Assembly (NCBI GenBank): GCA_964546765.1
Contig: CAZJKV010000047.1
Span: 1 to 14,112 of the forward strand
Direction: 5' to 3'
DNA length: 14,112 bases
DNA from: JAITWN01 sp964546765
Lineage (GTDB): Bacteria; Pseudomonadota; Gammaproteobacteria; SZUA-140
Part shown: one piece after another, positions 1-7,611 of the stretch
Layout of the letters: each line of letters opens with the position of its first letter
How positions within the stretch are numbered: position 1 is the stretch's first letter
Made by a program: the position numbers and the translations under genes
Notes under the pieces: generated by a model
What the model saw: only the letters and a program-made list of their open reading frames with translations
What the model was told of the DNA's origin: nothing
Databases searched by the model: none

Positions 1-798
<798 letters not shown>

Positions 799-802
<4 letters not shown>

Positions 803-1632
803 ACGACAAGGCAGCGTCCGGCAAAAACGGCGACAGCCTGCTCACGATCAGGAACCTGGTCGTCGATATCGACGGCGCGAGCATACTGAAAGGGATCGAC
901 CTCGACGTACGCTACGGCGAGGTGCACGTCATCATGGGCCCTAACGGATCGGGCAAGAGCACGCTCGCGCAGGTGCTGGCGGGCCGGGAAGGCTACGACG
1001 TCTCGGCCGACGAATTCACGTTCGCGGGGCATGACCTGCTCGGGATGGCGGCGGAGCAGCGCGCGCGCGAAGGCATGTTCCTCGCGTTTCAGTATCCGGT
1101 CGAGATCCCCGGCGTCAGCACGGTCAACCTGCTCAAGGAATCGCTGAACGCGATCCGCAGGCATCGCGGCGAGGCGGATCTCGATGCAATGGACTTTCTG
1201 ACCATGGTCAAGCAGAAGATCAAGCTGGTCGACATGAAGGAAGAATTCCTTTATCGCTCGGTCAACGAGGCTTTTTCCGGCGGTGAGAAGAAGCGCAGCG
1301 AGATACTGCAGATGGCGGTGCTGGAGCCGAGACTCGCGATCCTCGACGAGACCGACTCCGGGCTCGATGTCGACGCGATGAGGCTACTTGCCAACGGCAT
1401 CAACAGCCTGGTCGGTCCCGAACGGGCGATTGTCGTCATCACCCATTACCAGCGCCTGCTCGAATACATCAAGCCGGACCATGTGCATGTGCTGTCCGGC
1501 GGCGTCATCGTCAAATCCGGTGGTCAGGAACTGTCGCTGGAGATCGAGCGCGAGGGCTTTGCCGGTTATGTGCGCGACACCGGCGAGGTCAAGGGCAAGA
1601 CATCAGCCGGCCTCAACGCCGGTCCCGCCTGA
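799..1632 (+). CDS. sufC: SufC, ABC-type ATPase of the SUF complex
   Basis: A 277-residue cytosolic ATPase that drives conformational change of the SufBC2D scaffold during cluster assembly. ABC features in order: Walker A GPNGSGKS at 47-54, Q-loop AFQYP at about 96-100 followed by VEIPGV, signature SGGEKKR at 160-166 (the SUF-specific variant of LSGGQ), Walker B LAILDE at 179-184 running into TDSGLD, and H-loop His216 in VVITHYQRLL. There are no membrane segments, as expected of a soluble SUF ATPase. The C-terminal tail after about residue 255 is somewhat longer than in E. coli SufC (about 248 aa) and is Gly/Ala/Lys rich. Start chosen at the ATG overlapping the sufB stop, with a strong Shine-Dalgarno; the upstream in-frame extension would be out-of-frame sufB sequence. 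Confidence 0.97.
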
Positions 1633-1636
1633 CAGC

Positions 1637-1642
1637 GGGAGG
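1637..1642 (+). promoter_or_regulatory. Ribosome binding site supporting GTG start of sufD
   Basis: GGGAGG in the 14-nt gap after the sufC stop, 4 nt before the GTG at 1647. No ATG lies nearby in frame, so the GTG start is preferred. Confidence 0.65.
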
Positions 1643-1646
1643 CCCT

Positions 1647-2954
1647 GTGTCCACCATCATTGATCAATCCGTAGCAGAGTTTCGCAAGGTGCGGGCGACG
1701 CTGCCGGGCAATGAACTGCCGTGGCTAGCCAACCTGCGCGACGCGGCGGTGCAGCGATTCTCCGAGTCGGGCTATCCGACGCCGCGTGACGAGGCGTGGA
1801 AGTATACCAACGTCGCTCCGATCGTAAAAAAGGGATTCGTTCCGCTCGAAGGCGCCGAAGACAGTGCAGGCATCGATATCTCGCCCTGGTTGCTGACGGA
1901 CAGCGATGCCCTTCGCCTGGTCTTTGTTGACGGGCACCTCGCTCCGGCGTTATCGGACGCCGATGCATTGCCCGGCGGCGTCATCGTTGCCAGCCTGAAG
2001 GACCGCCTGCGCCATGCGCCGGCCGAGCTCGAGGGCTGGCTGGCATCGCATGCCCCGGACGCGCCCCGGGGCTTTGCCGAACTCAATACCGCTTTCATGA
2101 GCGACGGTGCCGTCGTCCGGATACCCGCAGGTGTGACGGTCGAACGACCGATCCACCTGCTCTATTTCGCGCGCGAATCGGGCCGTCCCGGCGCTGCTTT
2201 CCTGCGCAACCTGGTGATCGTGGAAGAGGGCGGCGCCGCGACCATCGTGCAGCATTATGTCAGCGCCGGCGGCGCGCAGTCGCTGGTCAACAGCCTGACC
2301 CAGTGCATCATCGGTGACGGCGCGGCGCTGGAGCATTACAAGATCAACGAGCAGGGTGACGGCATCTACCATTTCGCTGCCGTGCATGCGCGTCTGGGCA
2401 GGGACAGCCGCTATGTCTCGCACAATCTGCAGGCCGGTGGGCGCCTCGCCCGCAGCGACCTGCACGCCGAGCTGGCGGGCGAGGGGTGCGCCTGCACGAT
2501 GAACGGATTCTACATCGGTCGCGGTCGGCAGCACATCGACAATTACACGCGGATCGAGCACCGGGTTCCCCATTGCAGCAGTCGTGAACTCTACAAGGGC
2601 GTGCTCGACGGCCATTCTCGCGGCATCTTCAATGGGCATGTCATCGTCCACCAGGACGCGCAGAAGACCGACGCGCAGCAGATGAACCACAATCTCCTGC
2701 TGTCGGACGGCGCAGAGGCAGATACCCGGCCGCAGCTCGAGATCTACGCCGACGATGTCAAGTGCAGCCATGGCGCGACCATCGGACAGCTCGACCGGGA
2801 CGCCCTGTTCTACCTGAAGGCGCGCGGCATCGACGATCTAGTTGCGCGCCGCATGCTGATCGGCGCGTTTTCATCGGAAATTACCGGACAGTTGACACTG
2901 GCCCCTGTGCGCGAGCGGTTCGAGCGCCTGGTGGCGTCGCGGCTCGGGGAATGA
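1647..2954 (+). CDS. sufD: SufD, Fe-S cluster assembly scaffold subunit
   Basis: A 435-residue paralogue of SufB that forms the SufB-SufD heterodimer of the SufBC2D scaffold; in E. coli it is linked to iron entry. Evidence: N-terminal helical domain with the family motif YPTPRDEAWKYTN at 43-55, then a beta-helix core containing IPAGVTVERPIHLLYF, MNGFYIGRGRQHIDNYTRIEH, and SRGIFNGHVIV, then the C-terminal block DDVKCSHGATIGQLDRDALFYL with Cys373 and His375. That His corresponds to the SufD His implicated in cluster formation at the SufB-SufD interface. Length is near the usual 420-440. Starts with GTG and a close Shine-Dalgarno 14 nt after sufC; its stop overlaps the start of sufS. No truncation or frameshift is seen. 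Confidence 0.96.
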   Translation: MSTIIDQSVAEFRKVRATLPGNELPWLANLRDAAVQRFSESGYPTPRDEAWKYTNVAPIVKKGFVPLEGAEDSAGIDISPWLLTDSDALRLVFVDGHLAPALSDADALPGGVIVASLKDRLRHAPAELEGWLASHAPDAPRGFAELNTAFMSDGAVVRIPAGVTVERPIHLLYFARESGRPGAAFLRNLVIVEEGGAATIVQHYVSAGGAQSLVNSLTQCIIGDGAALEHYKINEQGDGIYHFAAVHARLGRDSRYVSHNLQAGGRLARSDLHAELAGEGCACTMNGFYIGRGRQHIDNYTRIEHRVPHCSSRELYKGVLDGHSRGIFNGHVIVHQDAQKTDAQQMNHNLLLSDGAEADTRPQLEIYADDVKCSHGATIGQLDRDALFYLKARGIDDLVARRMLIGAFSSEITGQLTLAPVRERFERLVASRLGE

Positions 2955-4228
2955 GGCATGCTGAAGTGAACGTCAATCCTCGCGACACCGGCATCGTCGA
3001 ACTTCCCGCTTTCGATATCGATGCGGTGCGCCGCGACTTCCCCGCGTTGCACCAGGAGGTATACGGCCGCCCGCTGGTCTATCTCGACAACGCCGCTTCT
3101 GCGCACAAGCCGAAGCCGGTGCTCGATGCGATACAGCACCACTACGCGGTCGATTATTCGAACGTTCACCGCGGCCTGCATTATCTGAGCGAGCGGGCGA
3201 GCCAGGCCTTCGAGGATGCGCGCGGCAAGGTCGCGCGTTTCCTCAACGCGCGTGATGAGCGCGAGATCATCTTCGTGCGTGGCACGACCGAGGCGATCAA
3301 TCTGGTCGCCCAGACCTTCGGCCGGACCCGGATCGGCCGCGGCGACGAGATCCTGATCACCGCGCTGGAGCATCATTCGAACATCGTTCCGTGGCAGATG
3401 CTCTGCGAGCAGACCGGGGCCGTGCTCAAGGTCGTGCCGGTAAATGACACGGGCGAGGTGGACCTCGAGGCCTACGAGCGCCTGCTGACCCGGCGCACGC
3501 GCCTGGCCGCGATCACGCACACCTCGAACGCGCTCGGCACGATCAACCCGGTGCGCAGGATGATCGAGTCAGCCCATGCGCAGGGAGCGCGCGTGCTGGT
3601 CGACGGCGCGCAGGCCGTGCCGCACTCCGTCTGCGACATGCAGGCGCTGGATTGCGACTTCTTCGCGTTTTCGAGCCACAAGCTCTACGGCCCGACCGGC
3701 ATCGGCGTGCTCTACGGCAAGGCGGACCTGCTCGAGGCGATGCCGCCGTGGCAGGGCGGCGGCGAGATGATCCAGGAAGTGAGCTTCGAACATTCGACAT
3801 TCGCCGCGATCCCGCACAAGTTCGAGGCGGGCACGCCCCATATCGTCGGCGCGATCGGTCTCGGCGCGGCGGTGGATTATGTCGATAAAATCGGCCTGGA
3901 GGCGATCGCGCGCCATGAGCATACTCTGCTGGAGCGCGCGACCGCGCTGCTCCAGGAGCTGCCGGGCCTGCGCATCATCGGCACTGCGAAGGAGAAATGC
4001 GCGATCGTGTCCTTCGTCATCGACGACATCCATGCCCATGACGTCGGCACCATACTGGATCGCCAGGCCATCGCGGTACGTGCCGGTCACCATTGCGCGA
4101 TGCCGCTGATGACGCGCTTCGGCCTGAACGGCACCGCCCGCGCCTCCTTTGCGATGTATAATAGTACCGACGAAGTCGACCGGCTCGCCGATGGCATAGG
4201 AAAGGTTATGGAGATGTTCAGCAGATGA
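2951..4228 (+). CDS. sufS: SufS, group II cysteine desulfurase
   Basis: A PLP-dependent enzyme, 425 residues from this start, converting L-cysteine to L-alanine and leaving a persulfide sulfur on an active-site Cys for Fe-S assembly. Seen: substrate/PLP region YLDNAASAHKPKPV at 44-57, ITALEHHSNIVPWQ with the ring-stacking His at about 141, HTSNALGT at 190-197, DGAQAVPH at 218-225, Schiff-base Lys244 in FSSHKLYGPTG, and the catalytic loop RAGHHCAMP at 377-385 with Cys382. The short lobe around Cys382 marks it as group II (SufS) rather than IscS/NifS group I. The open frame reaches back to 2762 inside sufD, but the ATG at 2951 overlapping the sufD stop (ATGA) fits the operon pattern; a GTG at 2966 with GAGG upstream is an alternative giving a protein 5 residues shorter. 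The adjacent sufU indicates sulfur transfer to SufU, not SufE. Confidence 0.96.
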   Translation: MRHAEVNVNPRDTGIVELPAFDIDAVRRDFPALHQEVYGRPLVYLDNAASAHKPKPVLDAIQHHYAVDYSNVHRGLHYLSERASQAFEDARGKVARFLNARDEREIIFVRGTTEAINLVAQTFGRTRIGRGDEILITALEHHSNIVPWQMLCEQTGAVLKVVPVNDTGEVDLEAYERLLTRRTRLAAITHTSNALGTINPVRRMIESAHAQGARVLVDGAQAVPHSVCDMQALDCDFFAFSSHKLYGPTGIGVLYGKADLLEAMPPWQGGGEMIQEVSFEHSTFAAIPHKFEAGTPHIVGAIGLGAAVDYVDKIGLEAIARHEHTLLERATALLQELPGLRIIGTAKEKCAIVSFVIDDIHAHDVGTILDRQAIAVRAGHHCAMPLMTRFGLNGTARASFAMYNSTDEVDRLADGIGKVMEMFSR

Positions 4229-4671
4229 GCGATCTGAAAGAACTCTACCAGGAGGTCATTTTCGACCACAACCGCAATCCCCGCCACTACGGCAAGGTGG
4301 AGGACGCCAATCGTTGCGCAAAGGGCGTCAATCCGCTCTGCGGCGACAAGATGACCCTGTACCTGAAGGTCGATGATGCGGGTCGTATCTCGGATGTCAG
4401 CTTCGAGGGCTCCGGGTGCGCGATCTCGGTCGCGTCCGCGTCGCTGATGACCGATGTTCTGGTCGGCAAGACCGTACAGGAAGCCGAGGGCCTGTTCGAG
4501 AAGTTTCATGGCATGATGATGGACGACAAGGACGGCGGCGAGCAGCTCGGCAAGCTGCAGGTATTGTCCGGAGTCAAGGGCTTCCCGTCGCGCATCAAGT
4601 GCGCGACGCTATGCTGGCATGCCTTGCAGGCGGCACTCAAGGATCAGAACAAGCCGGTTTCGACGGAATAG
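4225..4671 (+). CDS. sufU: SufU, zinc-type sulfur acceptor for SufS
   Basis: A 148-residue IscU/NifU-fold protein of the SufU branch. In Firmicutes SufU binds zinc and takes persulfide sulfur from SufS by ligand swapping. Seen: start region LYQEVIFDHNRNPRHYG, NPLCGDK with Cys39 and Asp41, GSGCAIS with Cys65, and RIKCATLCWHAL with Cys126 and Cys130. The insert around GLFEKFHGMMM (about 89-99), absent from IscU, is the hallmark that separates SufU from IscU; the HSCA-binding LPPVK motif of IscU is also missing. The Zn ligands of characterised SufU (three Cys and one Asp) match Cys39, Asp41, Cys65 and Cys126. Start overlaps the sufS stop (ATGA), with GGAGA about 10 nt upstream. The role as sulfur relay is inferred from the family; the alternative, a cluster scaffold, is less likely with SufBCD present. 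Confidence 0.94.
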   Translation: MSDLKELYQEVIFDHNRNPRHYGKVEDANRCAKGVNPLCGDKMTLYLKVDDAGRISDVSFEGSGCAISVASASLMTDVLVGKTVQEAEGLFEKFHGMMMDDKDGGEQLGKLQVLSGVKGFPSRIKCATLCWHALQAALKDQNKPVSTE

Positions 4672-4674
4672 GCT

Positions 4675-5109
4675 ATGAGCGACTCGCTGAAAGGCATCAA
4701 GGTCAAGGCGGACTCGCTGTTCCGGTCACGTGACGAGGCCGAGGCCCATGTCGCCCGGAAGCCGGAACCCGAGGCGCGGCGCGATGATAGTGACCCGGTC
4801 GAAGGCGATTTGCGAGAGCGCGCGATCGCCGCGCTGAAGACGGTTTATGATCCCGAAATCCCGGTCAATATATACGACCTCGGCCTGATCTATCATATCG
4901 AGGCTAATGAGGACGACGGCGCCGTCTATGTCGAGATGACGCTGACCGCGCCCGGGTGCCCGGTCGCGCAGACCTTCCCCGGCACCGTTGAATCGCGCCT
5001 GCGCGAGGTCGAGGGTGTCGAGGACGCGACGGTGAAGCTGGTCTGGGATCCGCCCTGGACCCAGGACCGCATGTCGGACGCGGTGCGCCTGCAACTGGGC
5101 ATGCTGTGA
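4675..5109 (+). CDS. sufT: SufT, MIP18/DUF59-family Fe-S maturation factor
   Basis: A 144-residue protein with a C-terminal MIP18 (DUF59) domain from about 45 to 142. SufT-type proteins act as auxiliary factors in Fe-S cluster maturation or transfer. Seen: YDPEIPVNIYDLGLIY at about 58-73, MTLTAPGCP at 88-96 with the conserved reactive Cys95, and WDPPWTQDRMSDAVRLQLGM at 124-143, all diagnostic of the SUF-associated branch. The first 45 residues are charged and low in complexity (DEAEAHVARKPEPEARRDD) and look unstructured; they are shorter than the N-terminal part of the long SufT form. It starts 3 nt after the sufU stop with only a weak Shine-Dalgarno, suggesting translation by ribosomes finishing sufU. 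Its stop overlaps the next gene (GTGA). The exact biochemical step of this family is not settled. Confidence 0.92.
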   Translation: MSDSLKGIKVKADSLFRSRDEAEAHVARKPEPEARRDDSDPVEGDLRERAIAALKTVYDPEIPVNIYDLGLIYHIEANEDDGAVYVEMTLTAPGCPVAQTFPGTVESRLREVEGVEDATVKLVWDPPWTQDRMSDAVRLQLGML

Positions 5110-5417
5110 GCGATTGGGTTGCAGTCGCGAAGGCAGGAGACATCCCGCCGGGTCAGTGTCGCGCCTTCGATGTCGACGGCCGGATGGTCGCCATCGTCAA
5201 TCTCGACGGCGAATATCACGGGATAGACAGCATATGTACCCATGCCTTTGCCGAGTTGTGCGACGGCATGATCATCGGCGACGAGATCCAGTGCCCGCTT
5301 CACGGCGCCCGCTTCAGCATCCTGACCGGCGCGGTCACCGCTCCTCCGGCTTATGAACCCCTGAATACCTACCCTGTGCGCCTGGACGGTGATACGCTGG
5401 AAGTCGACCTCGGCTAG
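5106..5417 (+). CDS. Rieske-type [2Fe-2S] ferredoxin
   Basis: A 103-residue soluble Rieske ferredoxin of the kind annotated as non-haem iron oxygenase ferredoxin subunit. The cluster ligands are visible as CTH (Cys44, His46) and CPLH (Cys63, His66), followed by the conserved GARFSILTG; the 16-residue spacing between CxH and CxxH fits the bacterial ferredoxin class. No signal peptide or membrane anchor is seen, so it is cytosolic and not a bc1-type subunit. It starts with GTG overlapping the sufT stop, so it is translationally coupled to the SUF operon. No oxygenase or reductase gene is nearby, which argues against a catabolic dioxygenase role. A job as electron carrier for cluster assembly, or as a Fe-S client, is inference. 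Additional Cys at 18 and 52 are not standard ligands. Confidence 0.93.
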   Translation: MSDWVAVAKAGDIPPGQCRAFDVDGRMVAIVNLDGEYHGIDSICTHAFAELCDGMIIGDEIQCPLHGARFSILTGAVTAPPAYEPLNTYPVRLDGDTLEVDLG

Positions 5418-5421
5418 ACTG

Positions 5422-5433
5422 ACGGGTACCCGT
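5422..5433. repeat. 12-bp perfect palindrome after the SUF operon
   Basis: ACGGGTACCCGT reads the same on both strands and lies 4 bp after the Rieske stop, ahead of the haem-protein gene. With no central loop and no T-run it is not a convincing terminator. It could be a small operator or chance; only one copy was noticed. Confidence 0.3.
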
Positions 5434-5453
5434 TCCAGTGCTGTGCTGTCCAG

Positions 5454-5459
5454 GGAGGA
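5454..5459 (+). promoter_or_regulatory. Ribosome binding site for the DUF3365 haem protein
   Basis: GGAGGA, 6 nt before the ATG at 5466, is the best Shine-Dalgarno in this part of the window. It sets the start and shows that this gene does not rely on translational coupling to the operon before it. Confidence 0.75.
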
Positions 5460-5465
5460 CTCGAT

Positions 5466-6068
5466 ATGCGTAGCTCCGTGATTGCAAGACCGACAATCAT
5501 CATACTGGGATCCTTTCTGCTGGCGCTGTTGTTTCCGGGGTTCGCCGCGGCGGACACCGGGCAATATCGCAACGACGCGGCGGCCGCGAGCAGGTCGCTG
5601 ATGGAAGATCTCGCTGCCGAGCTGATGCGGGAGATGCAGGCGGGTGGACCGCCCTCCGCGATCGGTGTCTGTACCGAGGCGGCGCCGCGCATAGCCGGGG
5701 CGCTGTCGCGTGAGCACGGCTGGAAGGTGACTCGTGTCGGCACCCGGGTCCGCAATCCGCTGCTCGGGATGCCCGATGCCTGGGAGCAGAAGATCCTCGC
5801 GCAATTCCAGAAACTGACGGATGACGGTGAGACGGTCGGTGGGATGGAGCATGCGGAGATCGTCGAAGAGCCGGACGGGCGGTTTTTCCGCTATATGCGA
5901 GCAATCGAAGTCAGACAGCCGTGCCTGGTGTGTCACGGGCCGGAAGACGGGATACCGGATGACGTCAAGGTAATGCTTGCGGAACGCTACCCATTCGACG
6001 AGGCACGTAACTACCGCGTCGGAGAACTGCGCGGCGCAGTGAGCATCAAGCGCCCTGTCACAGACTGA
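5466..6068 (+). CDS. Tll0287-like (DUF3365) c-type haem protein, exported
   Basis: A 200-residue exported protein. Residues about 8-28 form a hydrophobic signal segment (TIIILGSFLLALLFPGFAAA) with a likely signal peptidase site after AAA near 29; an uncleaved anchor cannot be excluded. The mature part carries one haem c motif, CLVCH at 153-157, inside the family context FRYMRAIEVRQPCLVCHG, and ends with RGAVSIKRP, typical of DUF3365. The upstream Cys69 in GVCTEAAP matches the conserved Cys that ligates the haem iron together with the CxxCH His in cyanobacterial Tll0287, as I recall that structure, which has a PAS-like fold. This suggests a periplasmic redox sensor or electron carrier; the actual partner is unknown. 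It starts 48 nt after the SUF operon with its own strong Shine-Dalgarno and could be read from the same transcript. Its last 11 bp overlap the end of the convergent beta-CASP gene. Confidence 0.88.
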   Translation: MRSSVIARPTIIILGSFLLALLFPGFAAADTGQYRNDAAAASRSLMEDLAAELMREMQAGGPPSAIGVCTEAAPRIAGALSREHGWKVTRVGTRVRNPLLGMPDAWEQKILAQFQKLTDDGETVGGMEHAEIVEEPDGRFFRYMRAIEVRQPCLVCHGPEDGIPDDVKVMLAERYPFDEARNYRVGELRGAVSIKRPVTD

Positions 6069-7461
6069 TCTTCTCTTTCGGTTCGGGGATGTACGTCTTC
6101 CAGCCGAGCGTGGTCAGGACATGTTGTTGCAGGGCCAGTGATTTTTCTTCCTCGCCGTGCACCAGGTAAATCCGTGGCCGGCCCTTGTTGAAACCGCGCA
6201 GCCATGCCGTCAGCTGACTCTGCCCCGCATGCGCCGAGAAGCCGCCGAGGGTATGCACTTGCGCCTTGACCGCGATCTCGCTGCCGAACAGCCTGATCGT
6301 TTCCGCCCCGTCGACGAGCGCCCGTCCCGTGGTTCCCCGGGCCTGGAAGCCGACGATGACGACATGTGCCTCGGGGCGCCACAGGTTGTACTTCAGGTGG
6401 TGGGTGATACGGCCCCCGGTGCACATGCCGCTGCCGGCGATGATCACCGCGCCGCCGGTAATCTGGTTGATCGCCATCGATTCATCCGGCGTACGTGACA
6501 GGCGCAGCACAGGCAGCCAGTCATGCAGGTTGCGGGCGTCCGCTTTGCGCATCTCGAACTTTTCCTCTTGATCGATGAGGTCCATGTGGCGATGGTGAAT
6601 CTCGGTCGCCGAGATCGCCATCGGGCTATCGAGGAATACCACGCGTTGTGGCAGCCTGCCTTCCTGGTAGAAGCGACCGAGCAGGTAGAGGATTTCCTGT
6701 GCGCGTCCGACGGCGAACGAAGGGATCAGGACATTGCCGCGACTCTTTTGCGCGTCGGCGAGTACCTCGGCGAATTCCTCGACCGTCTCCTCGAGTGGGC
6801 GATGATCCCTGTCGCCATAGGTCGATTCCATTAGCAGCACGTCCGCCTGATCAAGCGGCGCGGGTTCCCTCATCAGGTAGGAGCTGACATTGCCGAGATC
6901 GCCTGAAAATACCAGTCTGATTGTCCGTTCGTGCTCCGTGATCTTCAGCTCGACTATTGCCGCTCCGAGGATGTGTCCGGCGTCGAGATACCTGAGCTCC
7001 AACTCCCGGGAAATCTTCAGCGGCTGTTCGTATTCGACCGTTATGCACAGCGACAGCAGGGTATCGACATCCTCGGCCGTATAAATGGGCGCTTTCGGCT
7101 CCTTGCCCGCACGGCGGCGCAGCTTGTTTTCCCAGTCGACATCCCGTTGCTCCAGGAATGCCGCATCCTTTAGCATCAGGTCGAGGAGGTCGCGGGTCGC
7201 CGGCGTCGTGTAGACGGTACCGGCGAATCCCTCCTTGACGAGCTTGGGCAATAATCCCGAGTGATCCAGATGCGCATGCGACAGGATGACCATGTCGATC
7301 GAGTCGGGCCGGAATGGAAACGGTCGCCGATTGAGGTCTTCGGTCCTGGTGTCTCCCTGGAACATCCCACACTCGAGCAGGATAGTATGCTCCGATGTCC
7401 TGAGTAGATAGCAGGATCCGGTGACCTGTCGCGTCGCGCCGAGAAATTGCAGGCTTGCCAT
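6058..7461 (-). CDS. Beta-CASP metallo-beta-lactamase RNase-like protein
   Basis: A 467-residue protein of the MBL-fold RNA-metabolism group, related to eukaryotic CPSF73/Ysh1 and bacterial or archaeal beta-CASP nucleases. Metal-binding motifs: HAHLDH at 62-67, His163 in DAGHILGAA, Asp188 in FSGDLGN, and a C-terminal His436 in YLVHGEEE. The beta-CASP insert lies between about 210 and 400, with MESTYGDRDH, IPSFAVGRAQEILYLL, GSGMCTGGRITHHLKY, and then GGFSAHAGQ at 406-413. Likely cytosolic RNA endo- or exonuclease; the substrate is unknown. The open frame extends to 7539, but the ATG at 7461 begins the conserved MASLQFLGATRQVTGSCYLL and has GGAGGA 9 nt upstream. There are no KH or RNase J-type C-terminal domains. 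It is transcribed divergently from the mscS gene and overlaps the haem-protein gene at the 3' end. Confidence 0.93.
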   Translation of the reverse strand: MASLQFLGATRQVTGSCYLLRTSEHTILLECGMFQGDTRTEDLNRRPFPFRPDSIDMVILSHAHLDHSGLLPKLVKEGFAGTVYTTPATRDLLDLMLKDAAFLEQRDVDWENKLRRRAGKEPKAPIYTAEDVDTLLSLCITVEYEQPLKISRELELRYLDAGHILGAAIVELKITEHERTIRLVFSGDLGNVSSYLMREPAPLDQADVLLMESTYGDRDHRPLEETVEEFAEVLADAQKSRGNVLIPSFAVGRAQEILYLLGRFYQEGRLPQRVVFLDSPMAISATEIHHRHMDLIDQEEKFEMRKADARNLHDWLPVLRLSRTPDESMAINQITGGAVIIAGSGMCTGGRITHHLKYNLWRPEAHVVIVGFQARGTTGRALVDGAETIRLFGSEIAVKAQVHTLGGFSAHAGQSQLTAWLRGFNKGRPRIYLVHGEEEKSLALQQHVLTTLGWKTYIPEPKEKISL

Positions 7462-7470
7462 AGGATAGTT

Positions 7471-7476
7471 TCCTCC
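7471..7476 (-). promoter_or_regulatory. Ribosome binding site fixing the beta-CASP gene start
   Basis: On the - strand GGAGGA precedes the ATG at 7461 by 9 nt. It supports that start against the upstream in-frame ATG at 7539, whose extra 26 residues (MYQLPHGYAQIAATQYY...) do not look like part of the family. Confidence 0.8.
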
Positions 7477-7595
7477 GATATCGGAACAATAGTACTGTGT
7501 TGCGGCGATCTGTGCATAGCCATGCGGTAATTGATACACTGCAGGAGGTTTTCAATTCACGGTCTGTCACGATGAAGGCCGGCTGTGACGGGCAG

Positions 7596-7601
7596 AAGGA
7601 G
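7596..7601 (+). promoter_or_regulatory. Ribosome binding site fixing the mscS start
   Basis: AAGGAG lies 10 nt before the ATG at 7612. It supports ATG over the in-frame GTG at 7585, which would add nine mostly polar and basic residues. Confidence 0.6.
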
Positions 7602-7611
7602 TGCAAGGATA

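Larger units (their letters stand above)
7462..7611. promoter_or_regulatory. Divergent intergenic region, promoters expected
   Basis: This 150-bp gap separates two genes transcribed away from each other, so both should have promoters here. No pair of -35 and -10 boxes with good spacing stands out on either strand. The - strand has TTGAAA near 7552-7557 but its nearest -10-like box is badly spaced. A GCAGGAGG at 7541-7548 on + has no start codon at usable distance. Boundaries of any regulatory site are not resolved. Confidence 0.4.

Noticed and set aside
1950..2771. 273-codon open frame on - within sufD
   Set aside because: Fully antisense to a conserved gene, with no recognisable motif; long shadow frames are expected in GC-rich DNA.
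4155..4162. TATAAT box inside the end of sufS, possible internal promoter for sufU
   Set aside because: The bases encode the conserved Met-Tyr-Asn of SufS, and no -35-like hexamer lies 16-18 bp upstream.
4926..5936. 336-codon open frame on - across sufT, the Rieske gene and the haem-protein gene
   Set aside because: It is antisense to three well-supported genes, has no family-like segments and arises from GC-rich codon bias; composition is rich in Arg, His and Asp as typical of shadow frames.
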